Shown here: positions 1 to 8,800 of the stretch, in pieces | Position numbering within the stretch: the first letter of the stretch is position 1 | Layout of the letters: every line of letters begins with the position of its first letter | NCBI RefSeq assembly: GCF_027568575.1 | Contig: NZ_JANUVP010000006.1 | Direction: 5' to 3' (one strand) | DNA: 64,000 nt | Source of the DNA: Caldifermentibacillus hisashii | Lineage (GTDB): Bacteria > Bacillota > Bacilli > Bacillales > Caldibacillaceae | The notes under the pieces: model-generated | What the model was told of the DNA's origin: nothing | The model's database searches: none | The model's input: only the letters and a program-made list of their open reading frames with translations | Program-made: the position numbers and the translations under genes

Positions 1-24
1 AGGCCCCACGGATGGAAGTTTCAC
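1..24 (+). repeat. R1 repeat copy A (3' end only)
   Basis: This is the right end of an R1 element cut by the window edge. It shows the 3' arm of the terminal hairpin (CCCCACGGAT) followed by the fixed end GAAGTTTCAC. TTTAT follows at 25-29, and copy B starts directly after it. Confidence 0.7.
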
Positions 25-29
25 TTTAT

Positions 30-163
30 CCCGCACAAACGGGCTGTAAACTTACATTAAAGTTTAGAAATCAAGAGAGTTTAGGTAGAATGAGTAACAG
101 CCCGTAAGTGCCCGATTGGTTCAACTAACCATCCGTGAGTGACCTCACGGATGGAAGTTTCAC
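30..163 (+). repeat. R1 repeat copy B, full length
   Basis: This 134-bp element is flanked on the left by TTTAT (25-29). Its outer stem is a perfect 8-bp pair, ACGGGCTG with CAGCCCGT. The conserved segment CCGATTGGTTCAACTAACC follows, then the hairpin ATCCGTGAG/CTCACGGAT and the end GAAGTTTCAC. A second TTTAT (164-168) overlaps the stop codon of the neighbouring minus-strand gene. The hairpin sequence differs from other copies but stays paired, which argues for selection or mechanistic need for the fold. Confidence 0.8.
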
Positions 164-164
164 T

Positions 165-1532
165 TTATTGTAAAACAAATTCATGAAAAATTTTTTCGGG
201 ATTGGTAATGACTTGTTCCATTAATTTTACGGCGTGAAGGAGGAGATACTTATTTGATAACCGTTCATATTTGGATAATTGTGGATGGTTAAAAATGGAA
301 CGTCCGGGCTTGGCATTGGCTTCGAACATCCAAACCTGCCCACTCTTGTCGACTCCAAAATCAAATCCAATTTCTGCTACGATTCCATTTATATTTTTTT
401 CGATATATTTACTAAGAGTAAGAGCTGCTTCAACTAATTTTTTTGTTTTTGTCTTTCGTTCCTCATGATCGGGAAAAATCTCTTCTATTGTTTTTATTTG
501 GCCCCCCGCTAACAGATGGGTTGTCGGGCTACCGCTGCCGGCCACTTTACAGCCAATTGTAGTCACAACCCATTTTCCGTTCGGCAATTTATTTGTATGG
601 ATGCGAAAATCGGCGATGTGTTGGTCAACACGGAAGAGCTTGATTCCTTGTTGAATAATATATGGACCGGTCAGATGTTCTTGCAAAAAATTACATAATT
701 TTGTGATGTTGGCACATTTGATTAATCGATTGTTACCCGCATTATCCCGGAATCGGACAAAAATCTCATCATCTACGGTCTGGATTTGATATATACCTTT
801 GCCGGAGCTGCCGTGATCCGGTTTTACATATAGAAAACCAAATTCGAAGAGCATATCCTTTAATGATTTTTCTTCAAAGGGAACTGTTTTTGGCAAATAT
901 TTGTTTACAGCTGATTCATTTACCAAACGGTTATAGATATCCAGTTTATTAAAAAATCCGGGATTAAACCAAGGAATGGCATATTCTTCTTGCAATCTTG
1001 TTTTTAAGGACTGAATATTTTGCAGGTTTTCAACAGCACGGTTTGGCAGTCGGTCATAAATAACGTTCGGTAAAGGAACTTCAATTTGTTTCCATTTGTT
1101 TTTATGGTAAACATAACCGGTAACGAAACCTTGCTCCCAATCAATATGCTGGATGCCGAACACGACAGGTAAAACCCCGACTTGCTCAAAGGTTAAGAAA
1201 AATTTAGACAAGGAATAAGAGCGTGAGCCCATTGGATTACCAGGAAATCCGGTGAAGCCGGCGGTAAATATTCCGACAATCGGGCCGATAAAAAGACTCC
1301 CCTCCTTTTCAAATAGATGAAGTCGTAAAGGTAGATCAGGAATATGCAGGTGATTTGCAAGGCTTTTTGTCATCGTAATGGTCTTTGTGTGCTCTTTTTG
1401 TGGAACCGCCTTGCAAGAAACAGTTAATGAACCGAAAGTAATTGTTTGGATGTCTGAAAATTTTAGCTCACTAGGGTAATAAAGGATTAACTCATTGCTA
1501 TTCATGATTTCAATCGGATAAGATTTGAACAT
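165..1532 (-). CDS. YheC/YheD family ATP-grasp protein (spore coat-associated family)
   Basis: A 455-residue protein of the YheC/YheD family, which in B. subtilis is associated with the endospore coat; the reaction is unknown. An N-terminal domain of about 100 residues precedes an ATP-grasp fold. Visible signatures are the ATP-binding segment KPDHGSSGKGIY in the middle and EIGFDFGVDKSGQVWMFEANAKPG shortened here as EIGFDFG...WMFEANAKPG near the C-terminus. The length fits YheD (about 453) better than YheC (about 363), but its position beside yheB is that of YheC. The ATG at 1530-1532 was chosen over an upstream TTG because AAAGGTGA lies 7 bases before it. The stop codon overlaps the TTTAT that follows repeat B. 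Confidence 0.85.
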   Translation of the reverse strand: MFKSYPIEIMNSNELILYYPSELKFSDIQTITFGSLTVSCKAVPQKEHTKTITMTKSLANHLHIPDLPLRLHLFEKEGSLFIGPIVGIFTAGFTGFPGNPMGSRSYSLSKFFLTFEQVGVLPVVFGIQHIDWEQGFVTGYVYHKNKWKQIEVPLPNVIYDRLPNRAVENLQNIQSLKTRLQEEYAIPWFNPGFFNKLDIYNRLVNESAVNKYLPKTVPFEEKSLKDMLFEFGFLYVKPDHGSSGKGIYQIQTVDDEIFVRFRDNAGNNRLIKCANITKLCNFLQEHLTGPYIIQQGIKLFRVDQHIADFRIHTNKLPNGKWVVTTIGCKVAGSGSPTTHLLAGGQIKTIEEIFPDHEERKTKTKKLVEAALTLSKYIEKNINGIVAEIGFDFGVDKSGQVWMFEANAKPGRSIFNHPQLSKYERLSNKYLLLHAVKLMEQVITNPEKIFHEFVLQ

Positions 1533-1854
1533 GTTTTGCTCACCTTTCTCAATTGGTGTTAGAATCAATCGGTGCTAATAATGAAGGATAATGTCCGGTT
1601 AACAAAAGATAAATCCTGTTTGAAATGAAGGGAATCAATAATCATGATTATTTCTCCAGCGGTCAAATTTGCCCAATACCCGAACAGCCGTTATAATTTA
1701 AGGATGGAAGTAAATGGGTAATCTTAGGAGAAATCGGTATCCTTTTTCATATTAAACAGCATATGTACATTCGCCCATTTAGGTGCATCATTTATGTTAC
1801 AATGTAATAATTATCTTCAAACTCCACTTGTAGAAGTAAGAAAGGTCGATCCAC
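1533..1854. other. Divergent intergenic gap, yheC/D to yheB
   Basis: This 322-base AT-rich gap separates two divergent genes and must hold both promoters. TATAAT-like boxes occur near 1692 and TACAAT near 1799, but neither has a convincing -35 partner. No ORF, terminator or repeat was seen. Confidence 0.4.
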
Positions 1855-2982
1855 ATGCAGACATTAATCACGATCCTTTTCATGGGTATTGTTGGTGCAA
1901 TTATTGGAGGCATAACAAACTCTATCGCCATTAAAATGCTATTCAGGCCTTATGAGGCAAAATATATCGGCAATTGGCGCCTTCCGTTTACGCCGGGGTT
2001 AATTCCGAAAAGACGTGACGAACTGGCTAAACAAATGGGCCAACTTGTCATTAATCACTTATTAACACCTGAAGTTATTCAACAAAAATTGACTGATCCT
2101 AAAATATATGACTCTTTACATCAAATTTTAGTAAAGAAAGTAGTGGAATTTTTTCAGTCGGAAAAAACATTAAATGAATGGCTTGAACATATTGGAATGA
2201 TGAATCATGACGGAAAAATGGAAGATAAATTATACATATTACTAAATAAACAAATGACCCATTGGATAAATGAACATAATGATCAATTACTTCAAGAACT
2301 TATTCCGGAAACAATTTGGGAAAAGTTGGATAAAAATGTCAACAAGATATCAAAGTATTTGTTAATTAACGTAAAACAGTTTCTTGTTAGTCCAAGCGGG
2401 TATCACTTGATTAAACATCATTTTGATCAGTTTTTTGAAGGCCGGGGTAGATTATTAAACATGTTGCACCCATTTTTAGACAACCGCAATATGATCGAAC
2501 GATTGCAGCAAGAACTTGTAAAAATAATTGAAAACGATCAAACGGAAAAAGCTGTTACTCAGGTTTTACAAAGTGAACTAGACAGAGTAAAGTCTTGGAC
2601 GGTTGAGGAAGGTGTGCAAAAATTGTTGGGAAAAGAAGGAAAAGACTTGATTTGGGAAGAGTTGAAAAAATTTTTCTTCCACAAACCGCTTAAATCTTTC
2701 CCCTTGACCGATCTCAAAAATACAATTATAAACCAAATGATTCCAACTGTTGTTCAAAAGGGAATGGAGAAGCTTGGGAGTACGTATATAGAAAAATGGA
2801 TGAAAAAATTAGAAATTCCTGAATTGGTAAAAAACCAAGTTGACTCCTTTTCGACGGAACAATTGGAAGAAATCGTTGTTGGCATCAGTCGGCGAGAATT
2901 GAAAATGATTACCTATCTTGGAGCTTATTTAGGAGGACTAATCGGAATTTTGCAAGGTTTTATCGTCATCTTAATGGGTTAA
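1855..2982 (+). CDS. yheB: YheB, DUF445 membrane protein
   Basis: A 375-residue DUF445 protein whose function is not established. A hydrophobic segment with glycine-rich GAIIGGITNSIAIKMLF lies at residues 13-31, followed by the family signature FRPYEAKY and LPFTPGLIPKRRDELA. A long charged helical middle leads to a second hydrophobic segment at about 350-372, so the ends are membrane-anchored and the middle is probably soluble. The ATG has AGAAAGG upstream. It sits between the YheC/YheD gene and yheA as in B. subtilis, where this neighbourhood is linked to sporulation. Confidence 0.88.
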   Translation: MQTLITILFMGIVGAIIGGITNSIAIKMLFRPYEAKYIGNWRLPFTPGLIPKRRDELAKQMGQLVINHLLTPEVIQQKLTDPKIYDSLHQILVKKVVEFFQSEKTLNEWLEHIGMMNHDGKMEDKLYILLNKQMTHWINEHNDQLLQELIPETIWEKLDKNVNKISKYLLINVKQFLVSPSGYHLIKHHFDQFFEGRGRLLNMLHPFLDNRNMIERLQQELVKIIENDQTEKAVTQVLQSELDRVKSWTVEEGVQKLLGKEGKDLIWEELKKFFFHKPLKSFPLTDLKNTIINQMIPTVVQKGMEKLGSTYIEKWMKKLEIPELVKNQVDSFSTEQLEEIVVGISRRELKMITYLGAYLGGLIGILQGFIVILMG

Positions 2983-3135
2983 CCCGTCCGAAAAAAGATT
3001 TGAGGGCGGGTAAAAAAATTGAGCACGCTCTCGCTTTTTTGAACATAGTTTGTTATAGTTAGAGAACATAGTTAAAAGAAGGCCTTTTCCTGTTTGGATA
3101 TGGAGCCTTTTTAATAAAGATAATGGAGGTCCGAA

Positions 3136-3492
3136 ATGGCTGCAAATATTTTTGATACCGCTTATACTTTGGAGAAAAACATTCGTGAAAGTGCTGAATT
3201 TGTCGATTTGAAAATTCAATATGCAAGTTTATATGCCGATGAAGCCGCAAGAAAACTTTTTGATGATTTTCGTACAGTTCAGATGAATTTACAAGAAAAA
3301 CAAATGACCGGGCAACCGATTAGCCAAGAAGAAGTTGTTCAAGCACAACAAATGGTTTCGGTGATCCAGCAAAATAATAAAATCACTCGTTTAATCGAAG
3401 CCGAGCAAAAGATGAGCTCGGTAATTGCAGAGATAAATAAAATTGTTATGAAGCCGTTGGAAGAATTATACAGTCAGCAACAAGACCAATAA
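3136..3492 (+). CDS. yheA: YheA, YlbF/YmcA superfamily
   Basis: A 118-residue, all-helical, Gln/Glu-rich protein of the YlbF/YmcA superfamily. B. subtilis YheA is about the same length. YlbF and YmcA act with YaaT on RNase Y; YheA is a paralogue whose role is unproven. The start has a good site (GGAGG, 6 bases before ATG). The gene lies 153 bases after yheB and ends in a clear terminator. Confidence 0.88.
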   Translation: MAANIFDTAYTLEKNIRESAEFVDLKIQYASLYADEAARKLFDDFRTVQMNLQEKQMTGQPISQEEVVQAQQMVSVIQQNNKITRLIEAEQKMSSVIAEINKIVMKPLEELYSQQQDQ

Positions 3493-3504
3493 CGATAAAG
3501 AACC

Positions 3505-3541
3505 CTGCCGTCGACGATTACTTGTCACGGCAGTTTTTTTC
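3505..3541 (+). terminator. yheA terminator
   Basis: The stem CTGCCGT/ACGGCAG encloses a 15-base loop and is followed by seven or more T residues. Confidence 0.85.
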
Positions 3542-3652
3542 TATAAAAGGGTTCATTCCTCTGTTCTATACATTCACTTTTTTACATAGGTATAAATAAA
3601 AGCATTTTTGTCAGTTCATCGATACATCATGATTTGGCATAAGGGGGCATGG

Positions 3653-4528
3653 ATGATGATTTATCGGCTACTTGCCATGAATATTGACGGAACCATTTTG
3701 CAATCGAACGGCAAATTACATAAATCGGTGAAGGAAGCTGTTGAATATGTTCAATCAAAAGGTGTGATGGTTACCCTTGTTACATCTCGAAATTTTGCCT
3801 TTGCAAAACGTATGGCAAAAGCACTGAAATTACAAACGATGGTTATTGCTCACCACGGTGCATTTATTGCTTCATCATCCGATCAAGCAATATTTGTCAA
3901 AAGAATTGATGAGCAAATTGTTCAAGATATTATCCGATTCTTGGAAACTTTTTCATGTCATATTCGAATCGTGCATGAAAAATATTCGGTCAGCAATGTC
4001 CCATTAAAGAATTCTATTGTAACGAGGGCGGTTATTGATACGAACAGTTTTTCCACCTATCACCATCAATTTGTAAAAAATCTTGGAGAATATGTTGAAG
4101 AAGAACAAATCCATCCCACACATATTGAAATAGACTTTCCGGATCAAAAAGTAGCCAAGGAAGTGAAAATCGCCCTGCAAAATATGTTCTACGAAATTGA
4201 TCTTTATCTGTACGATAACCAATTAATTATTTTGCCAAATGGGGTGTCTAAATTAACCGGATTACTTTATTTTTGTGAAAAACAAAAAATTTCTCTTAAT
4301 GAAACGGTTGCCATCGGAAGTGATATAGATGATTTGGATTTCATTGAAGCAGCAGGTTTAGGTGTTGCAATGGGAAATGCCCCGATTGCTGTGCGGAAGG
4401 CGGCTGATTGGGTAACACGGTCGAATAATGAGCACGGTGTATCCTATATGGTAAGAGAACATTTTCGAAAACAACAGCCCATCTCCTTTTTAGAAAAAAT
4501 AAACAGTATAAAAAAATCATCCATCTAA
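3653..4528 (+). CDS. yhaX: YhaX-like Cof-type HAD protein with altered active site
   Basis: A 291-residue Cof-type HAD protein. The family normally uses a DxDGT nucleophile, a Lys and a GDxxND metal motif. Here motif I reads MNIDGTI, so the usual nucleophilic Asp is Asn. Motif II (TLVTSR) and the Lys motif (GVSKLTG) are present. Motif IV reads IGSDIDDLDF, so the first Asp of GDxxND is Ser. It may therefore bind rather than hydrolyse a phosphate ester. The start is one of two adjacent ATGs (3653/3656) behind AAGGGGG; an upstream frame extension to 3608 lacks a ribosome site. It ends in a terminator. Confidence 0.8.
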   Translation: MMIYRLLAMNIDGTILQSNGKLHKSVKEAVEYVQSKGVMVTLVTSRNFAFAKRMAKALKLQTMVIAHHGAFIASSSDQAIFVKRIDEQIVQDIIRFLETFSCHIRIVHEKYSVSNVPLKNSIVTRAVIDTNSFSTYHHQFVKNLGEYVEEEQIHPTHIEIDFPDQKVAKEVKIALQNMFYEIDLYLYDNQLIILPNGVSKLTGLLYFCEKQKISLNETVAIGSDIDDLDFIEAAGLGVAMGNAPIAVRKAADWVTRSNNEHGVSYMVREHFRKQQPISFLEKINSIKKSSI

Positions 4529-4530
4529 AA

Positions 4531-4563
4531 GGGTCCCGCTCAATCGGAGACCCGTTTTTTTAT
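4531..4563 (+). terminator. Terminator after the HAD gene
   Basis: GGGTC pairs with GACCC and is followed by a run of seven T. The short stem is extended by A:T pairs outside it. Confidence 0.75.
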
Positions 4564-4690
4564 AGGTTAAGAGTGTGTACTTATAAATTGGTCTTTAGCG
4601 AAAAATAGTTATAAAAATTATCAATTTAAAGAAGGATTTTTCTTCGGAATTGCGAATATGTATTATTAGCAGTTTTTAAGTTTAATAAGT

Positions 4691-4704
4691 TGAAAACGTT
4701 TACA
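4691..4704 (+). promoter_or_regulatory. cre site (CcpA operator)
   Basis: TGAAAACGTTTACA matches every position of the cre consensus TGWAANCGNTNWCA. It lies directly upstream of the ribosome binding site of the acyl-CoA ligase, a position typical of CcpA roadblock or promoter-downstream repression. This predicts repression of the ligase on preferred sugars. Confidence 0.8.
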
Positions 4705-4721
4705 AAAGGAGATGAGGTAAA

Positions 4722-6335
4722 ATGATGAACACCCCGCTAATTTTAACACAAATGATTGAAAGGGCAGAAAAATTTTTCCCTAACAAGCAGGTAATTTCAC
4801 GGACTTCAACAGGTGTGCAAAGATTCACGTATAAGGAATTTGGTGAACGGACAAGGAGATTAGCAAGTGTACTGACTAAGTTTGGCATTACGAGAGGAGA
4901 TAAGGTAGGAACCATTGCTTGGAACCATCACCGCCACCTGGAAGCATATTTTGCCATACCATGTATTGGAGCTGTTTTACATACGATCAACATACGCTTG
5001 TCCCCTCAACAAATTGCTTATATTATCAACCATGCCGGGGACAAAATTTTACTCATTGATGAAGACCTTTTGCCGATCGTAGAAAATTGTAAAGATGAAC
5101 TGAAAAATGTTGAGGCGTTTATTATTATGACCGATCGGCCGGAATTACCGGAAACAAGTTTAAGTCCTGTGTATCACTATGAAGATTTACTGAGTGAAGG
5201 AGATGCATTATTTACTTTTGTAAAAGATATTGATGAAAATGACCCTGCCGGAATGTGCTATACTTCTGCCACAACCGGTTTACCAAAAGGTGTGCTTTAT
5301 TCACATCGTGGAATTGTGTTGCATAGTTTTGCTCTTGGTCTGGCTGACGGGGGATCGGTGAGTGAAAAGGATACGGCCATGCCAATTGTTCCAATGTTTC
5401 ATGTAAATGCATGGGGTCTTCCTTTTGCGTGTGTGTGGTTTGGCTCAAATCTTGTTTTACCGGGTCCAAATTTTACACCGAAAATTTTGTTAGAATTAAT
5501 GGTATCAGAGAAAGTAACCATTTCTGCCGGAGTTCCGACCATTTGGATCGGTGTTTTAAAAGAATTAGAAAACGAAAACTATGATTTGTCACATGTCCGT
5601 TATCTTTTATGCGGAGGTTCAGCGGCACCAAAAGGAATTATTAAAATGTTTGAAAAGAAATATAATATTCCATTTATGCATGCCTATGGAATGACCGAAA
5701 CAACTCCGCTTGCCTTAATTTCCAGATTAAAGAGCGAACATGACGAGTTACCGGAAGAAGATATTTATGAATTAAAGGCGAAGCAAGGGATTTTAGTCCC
5801 CGGCTTGGAAATGAAAGTAATTGGTCAAAACGGAGAAGTGAAATGGGACGGTATCGAAATGGGGGAACTATGTCTTCGTGGTCCGTGGATCGCTTCCAGT
5901 TACTATAATGATGATCGTTCAGAAGAGACTTTTAAAGACGGCTGGCTCCATACGGGAGATGTAGTTACCGTTGATAAAAGCGGGTTTGTTAAAATTGTTG
6001 ACCGAACGAAAGATTTAATAAAAAGCGGCGGGGAATGGATTTCATCTGTTGACATTGAAAACGCACTATTGGCCCATGAGGCTGTTTTTGAAGCTGCTGT
6101 CGTCGCCATACCGCATGAAAAGTGGCAAGAAAGACCCGTTGCCTGCGTTGTGTTGAAAGACCAATATAAGGATAAAATAATTGAGGATGAATTATATGAA
6201 TTTTTGAAACCCCAATTTGCTAAATGGTGGTTACCGGATAAAATTCTTTTCATGAATGAAATCCCGAAAACATCAGTTGGTAAATTTTTAAAACGTGCGT
6301 TAAGAGATCAAGTAAAAGAATTATTGAATGTTTAA
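4722..6335 (+). CDS. Fatty-acid--CoA ligase (AMP-binding family)
   Basis: A 537-residue adenylate-forming enzyme that activates fatty acids to acyl-CoA with ATP, the first step of beta-oxidation. Motifs in order: YTSATTGLPKGV (P-loop; Ala replaces the usual Gly in YTSGTTG), AYGMTETTPL, WLHTGDVV, DRTKDLIKSGGEWIS, and PKTSVGKFLKRALR with the catalytic Lys near the C-terminus. It resembles medium/long-chain ligases of the YhfL/AlkK type; chain length cannot be read from sequence. AAAGGAG precedes two adjacent ATGs. It is monocistronic, and the perfect cre site just upstream suggests catabolite repression. Confidence 0.9.
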   Translation: MMNTPLILTQMIERAEKFFPNKQVISRTSTGVQRFTYKEFGERTRRLASVLTKFGITRGDKVGTIAWNHHRHLEAYFAIPCIGAVLHTINIRLSPQQIAYIINHAGDKILLIDEDLLPIVENCKDELKNVEAFIIMTDRPELPETSLSPVYHYEDLLSEGDALFTFVKDIDENDPAGMCYTSATTGLPKGVLYSHRGIVLHSFALGLADGGSVSEKDTAMPIVPMFHVNAWGLPFACVWFGSNLVLPGPNFTPKILLELMVSEKVTISAGVPTIWIGVLKELENENYDLSHVRYLLCGGSAAPKGIIKMFEKKYNIPFMHAYGMTETTPLALISRLKSEHDELPEEDIYELKAKQGILVPGLEMKVIGQNGEVKWDGIEMGELCLRGPWIASSYYNDDRSEETFKDGWLHTGDVVTVDKSGFVKIVDRTKDLIKSGGEWISSVDIENALLAHEAVFEAAVVAIPHEKWQERPVACVVLKDQYKDKIIEDELYEFLKPQFAKWWLPDKILFMNEIPKTSVGKFLKRALRDQVKELLNV

Positions 6336-6703
6336 GGAAAATTATATTGCAATAAAAAAAGAGGGACGGCTATGTTCCTCTATCTATCGGAATATCACTG
6401 TTCTTTTAACTGATTTCTTCATATTTTAATTAAATAGAATGAGATTCATTCCCGATTTCGAAATAATTTTTGATTTTTAGTGACAAATTGTTTACAATAG
6501 TTATTGGGAAACAGTAAATCTCATATAAGTTTAAATCAATTTTTCTTGTTTTCTTATCAGGGTCCAAAATGGAGTAGGGGATAATTTGTGACTTTTAGAA
6601 CATTCTGTGAAAGCATATTAGGAATAGTTACAAATTAATAACATTCCATAATGGATTTTCAAATAACCCAATTTTTTATTAATAGGACGTGGAGGGGAAT
6701 AGC
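6336..6703. other. Gap before yjlC-ndh
   Basis: A weak hairpin without a T-run (about 6360-6382, AGAGG/CCTCT) follows the ligase gene. The rest is AT-rich and should hold the yjlC-ndh promoter. In B. subtilis this operon is Rex-repressed; two GTGA half-sites occur near 6587 and 6608 but no full palindromic Rex operator is visible. Confidence 0.35.
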
Positions 6704-7129
6704 ATGTCAAATGTAATGGAAGATGGAAACATGGAAAAAACTTTACCTCAAGGTGAGCGCGATCTTTTGGATCAGTTGCTTAAGCCGGAAGTACAACAAT
6801 CATTAACGGTGTTAGTGGAACAACTTCCAAAGTTAACGGAATTAATAACGGTCCTGACAAAAAATTTAGAAGTCGTAAAATCCCTGGTTACCGATGAAGT
6901 CTTGAAGGAGGATACGGTGGGGGCCATTAAAGAAGTGGCGGAACCGGTGATTCATTCAGCGAAACATTTAGCAGCTAATGTAATTGAAGCAAAAGACCGT
7001 GCCGAAGAAAGTCAAGAAGTCATCGGTATTTTTGGTTTGTTGAAATTGTTAAAAGATCCACAAGCTCAAAAAATGTTGCGTTTTCTTAATGCTTTCTTAA
7101 AAGTTGCGGCAGAAAAAGAACATAAATAA
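6704..7129 (+). CDS. yjlC: YjlC, DUF1641 protein
   Basis: A 141-residue DUF1641 protein. It is helical, has no membrane segment, and carries the family block IFGLLKLLKDPQAQKMLRF near the C-terminus. It precedes ndh, with 59 bases between, exactly as yjlC precedes yjlD in B. subtilis, which suggests an accessory role in NADH oxidation, though none is demonstrated. The ATG follows GGAGGGG at 8 bases; an in-frame upstream codon at 6689 lacks a site. Confidence 0.85.
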   Translation: MSNVMEDGNMEKTLPQGERDLLDQLLKPEVQQSLTVLVEQLPKLTELITVLTKNLEVVKSLVTDEVLKEDTVGAIKEVAEPVIHSAKHLAANVIEAKDRAEESQEVIGIFGLLKLLKDPQAQKMLRFLNAFLKVAAEKEHK

Positions 7130-7188
7130 TCAGGTCAATTGTGTGTATCTAAGGGAAAAGATTTTTACATATGAACGGAGGAAGAAAA

Positions 7189-8367
7189 ATGTCGAAGGAA
7201 ATTGTCATTTTAGGTGGGGGCTATGGCGGTGTATTGACCGCTTTGACAGTTCGTAAATATTTAGATGAAACAAAAGCCAAAGTAACAGTTGTGAACAAAT
7301 ATCCGACACATCAAATTATTACAGAATTACACCGACTTGCAGCAGGAAATGTTTCGGAACAACGAGTTGCTTTACCTTTGAAAAAATTGTTTAAAGGAAA
7401 AGCGATTGATTTCATTGTTGCAGAAGTGGAATCTTTTTCGGTGGACAATAAACAAGTAAAACTATCGAACGGTGACACGTTAAGTTATGACATGCTTGTT
7501 GTCGCTTTGGGCAGTGTAACCGGATATTTCGGCATCCCGGGACTCGAAGAAAACAGCATGGTGCTCAAATCTGTGGATGATGCAAAGAAAATTCGTGAAC
7601 ATATTGAAGAGAGAATTCGTCAATATGCGGAAACGAAAAATCCGGAAGATGCGCATATTCTAATTGGTGGTGGCGGTTTAACCGGGGTCGAACTAGTCGG
7701 TGAAATTGCTGACTTGCTTCCGGAATTGACGAAAAAATATGGTGTTCCCCGCAGTGAAATAAAATTGCAACTTGTCGAAGCCATGCAGAAAATTTTACCG
7801 GTGCTGCCTGATACTTTAATTGAACGGGCTCAAAAAAGTCTGGAAGCACGTGGTGTTGAATTTTTAATTGGTCTTCCGGTAACAAAAGTGGAAGGCAATA
7901 TCGTTTCATTGAAAGATGGCAGTGAAATCAAAACCAATACTTTTGTTTGGACCGGCGGAGTTCAAGGGAATCCATTAGTAGGCGAGTCCGGATTAGAAGT
8001 AAACCGCGGTCGTGCTTCCGTAAACGAATACTTGCAATCAACTTCCCATCAAGACGTGTTTGTTGTGGGTGACAGTGCAGTTGCTTTTGCCCCGGATGGT
8101 CGTCCATATGCACCAACAGCACAAAATGCATGGCAAATGGGCGAAACGGTTGGTTATAACTTATTCGCTTATTTGGAAGGAAAATCATTGGAAGTATTCA
8201 ATCCGGTTAATTCAGGAACATTGGCCAGTCTTGGTCGGAAAGATGCAGTGGCTTCGGTCGGAGCAAATGGGACGGAATTACACGGAATCCCTGCTTCTCT
8301 ATTAAAAGAAGCAAGTAATTTGCGCTATTTATCTCATATTAAAGGTTTATTTTCATACGCATATTAA
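7189..8367 (+). CDS. ndh: Type II NADH dehydrogenase (NDH-2)
   Basis: A 392-residue FAD enzyme that passes electrons from NADH to menaquinone at the inner membrane face without pumping protons. The first Rossmann motif, GGGYGG, lies at about residues 9-14. The second, IGGGGLTGVE, lies at about 159-168 for NADH. The FAD motif VVGDSA is near 292 and the quinone-side AQNAWQMG follows. The C-terminal amphipathic stretch ending in SYAY is the usual membrane anchor. Length equals B. subtilis YjlD. The ATG at 7189 follows ACGGAGGA; the in-frame ATG at 7171 lies inside its own ribosome site and was rejected. Operon with yjlC. Confidence 0.93.
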   Translation: MSKEIVILGGGYGGVLTALTVRKYLDETKAKVTVVNKYPTHQIITELHRLAAGNVSEQRVALPLKKLFKGKAIDFIVAEVESFSVDNKQVKLSNGDTLSYDMLVVALGSVTGYFGIPGLEENSMVLKSVDDAKKIREHIEERIRQYAETKNPEDAHILIGGGGLTGVELVGEIADLLPELTKKYGVPRSEIKLQLVEAMQKILPVLPDTLIERAQKSLEARGVEFLIGLPVTKVEGNIVSLKDGSEIKTNTFVWTGGVQGNPLVGESGLEVNRGRASVNEYLQSTSHQDVFVVGDSAVAFAPDGRPYAPTAQNAWQMGETVGYNLFAYLEGKSLEVFNPVNSGTLASLGRKDAVASVGANGTELHGIPASLLKEASNLRYLSHIKGLFSYAY

Positions 8368-8384
8368 TGATACAATTGAAGCAA

Positions 8385-8425
8385 AAGCGCCGGAATTTTG
8401 TTATCCGGCGCTTAATCTTTTTTTA
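8385..8425. terminator. Bidirectional terminator, ndh / yhzD
   Basis: The 10-bp stem AAGCGCCGGA/TCCGGCGCTT is followed by a T-rich tract on the + strand. It lies between two converging genes. Confidence 0.85.
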
Positions 8426-8608
8426 TACATGAAATAACAGCAGTTTCCCATCCGGTGATACAAGGCGGTGCGTTTTATTCAATAAATCTTTTTCAGTTAA
8501 CATTGTTTCTGCTAGCTGTTTTGCCTCTTGGTCACTTTTTGCCTCAATGGATTCATCCAATAATTTTTCCCCTGCTTGTTCAAAAGCCGTTAGTTTATAA
8601 ATTGGCAT
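8423..8608 (-). CDS. yhzD: YhzD-like small protein
   Basis: A 61-residue soluble protein starting MPIYKLTAFEQ and ending KLLLFHV, matching the YhzD family in length and pattern. Function is unknown. GGGGG lies 7 bases before this ATG; a 15-residue upstream extension was rejected because it has no ribosome site. It lies between ndh and yhaO. Confidence 0.75.
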   Translation of the reverse strand: MPIYKLTAFEQAGEKLLDESIEAKSDQEAKQLAETMLTEKDLLNKTHRLVSPDGKLLLFHV

Positions 8609-8800
8609 TAAATTACCCCCATATCTTTTCAATAATAAATTTTTATCCCGCAATACTTAATTGATTCGACAAATTAATGAAAATTCCTGCATTCCGTCGG
8701 GAAATGTGTAAAAAATTTGTGTTTCCTTCGTGCATTATATATAAAAATATGGCATAATAAAAGAACATATATTCGTGCGATTAAGGATGGGGAGATTATC

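Noticed and set aside
1..168. CRISPR array
   Set aside because: Two adjacent structured repeats look array-like, but R1 copies are about 140 bp, mostly kilobases apart, and there are no spacers or cas genes.
6580..6625. Rex operator for yjlC-ndh
   Set aside because: Two TGTGA half-sites exist but no inverted TCACA partner at the right distance.
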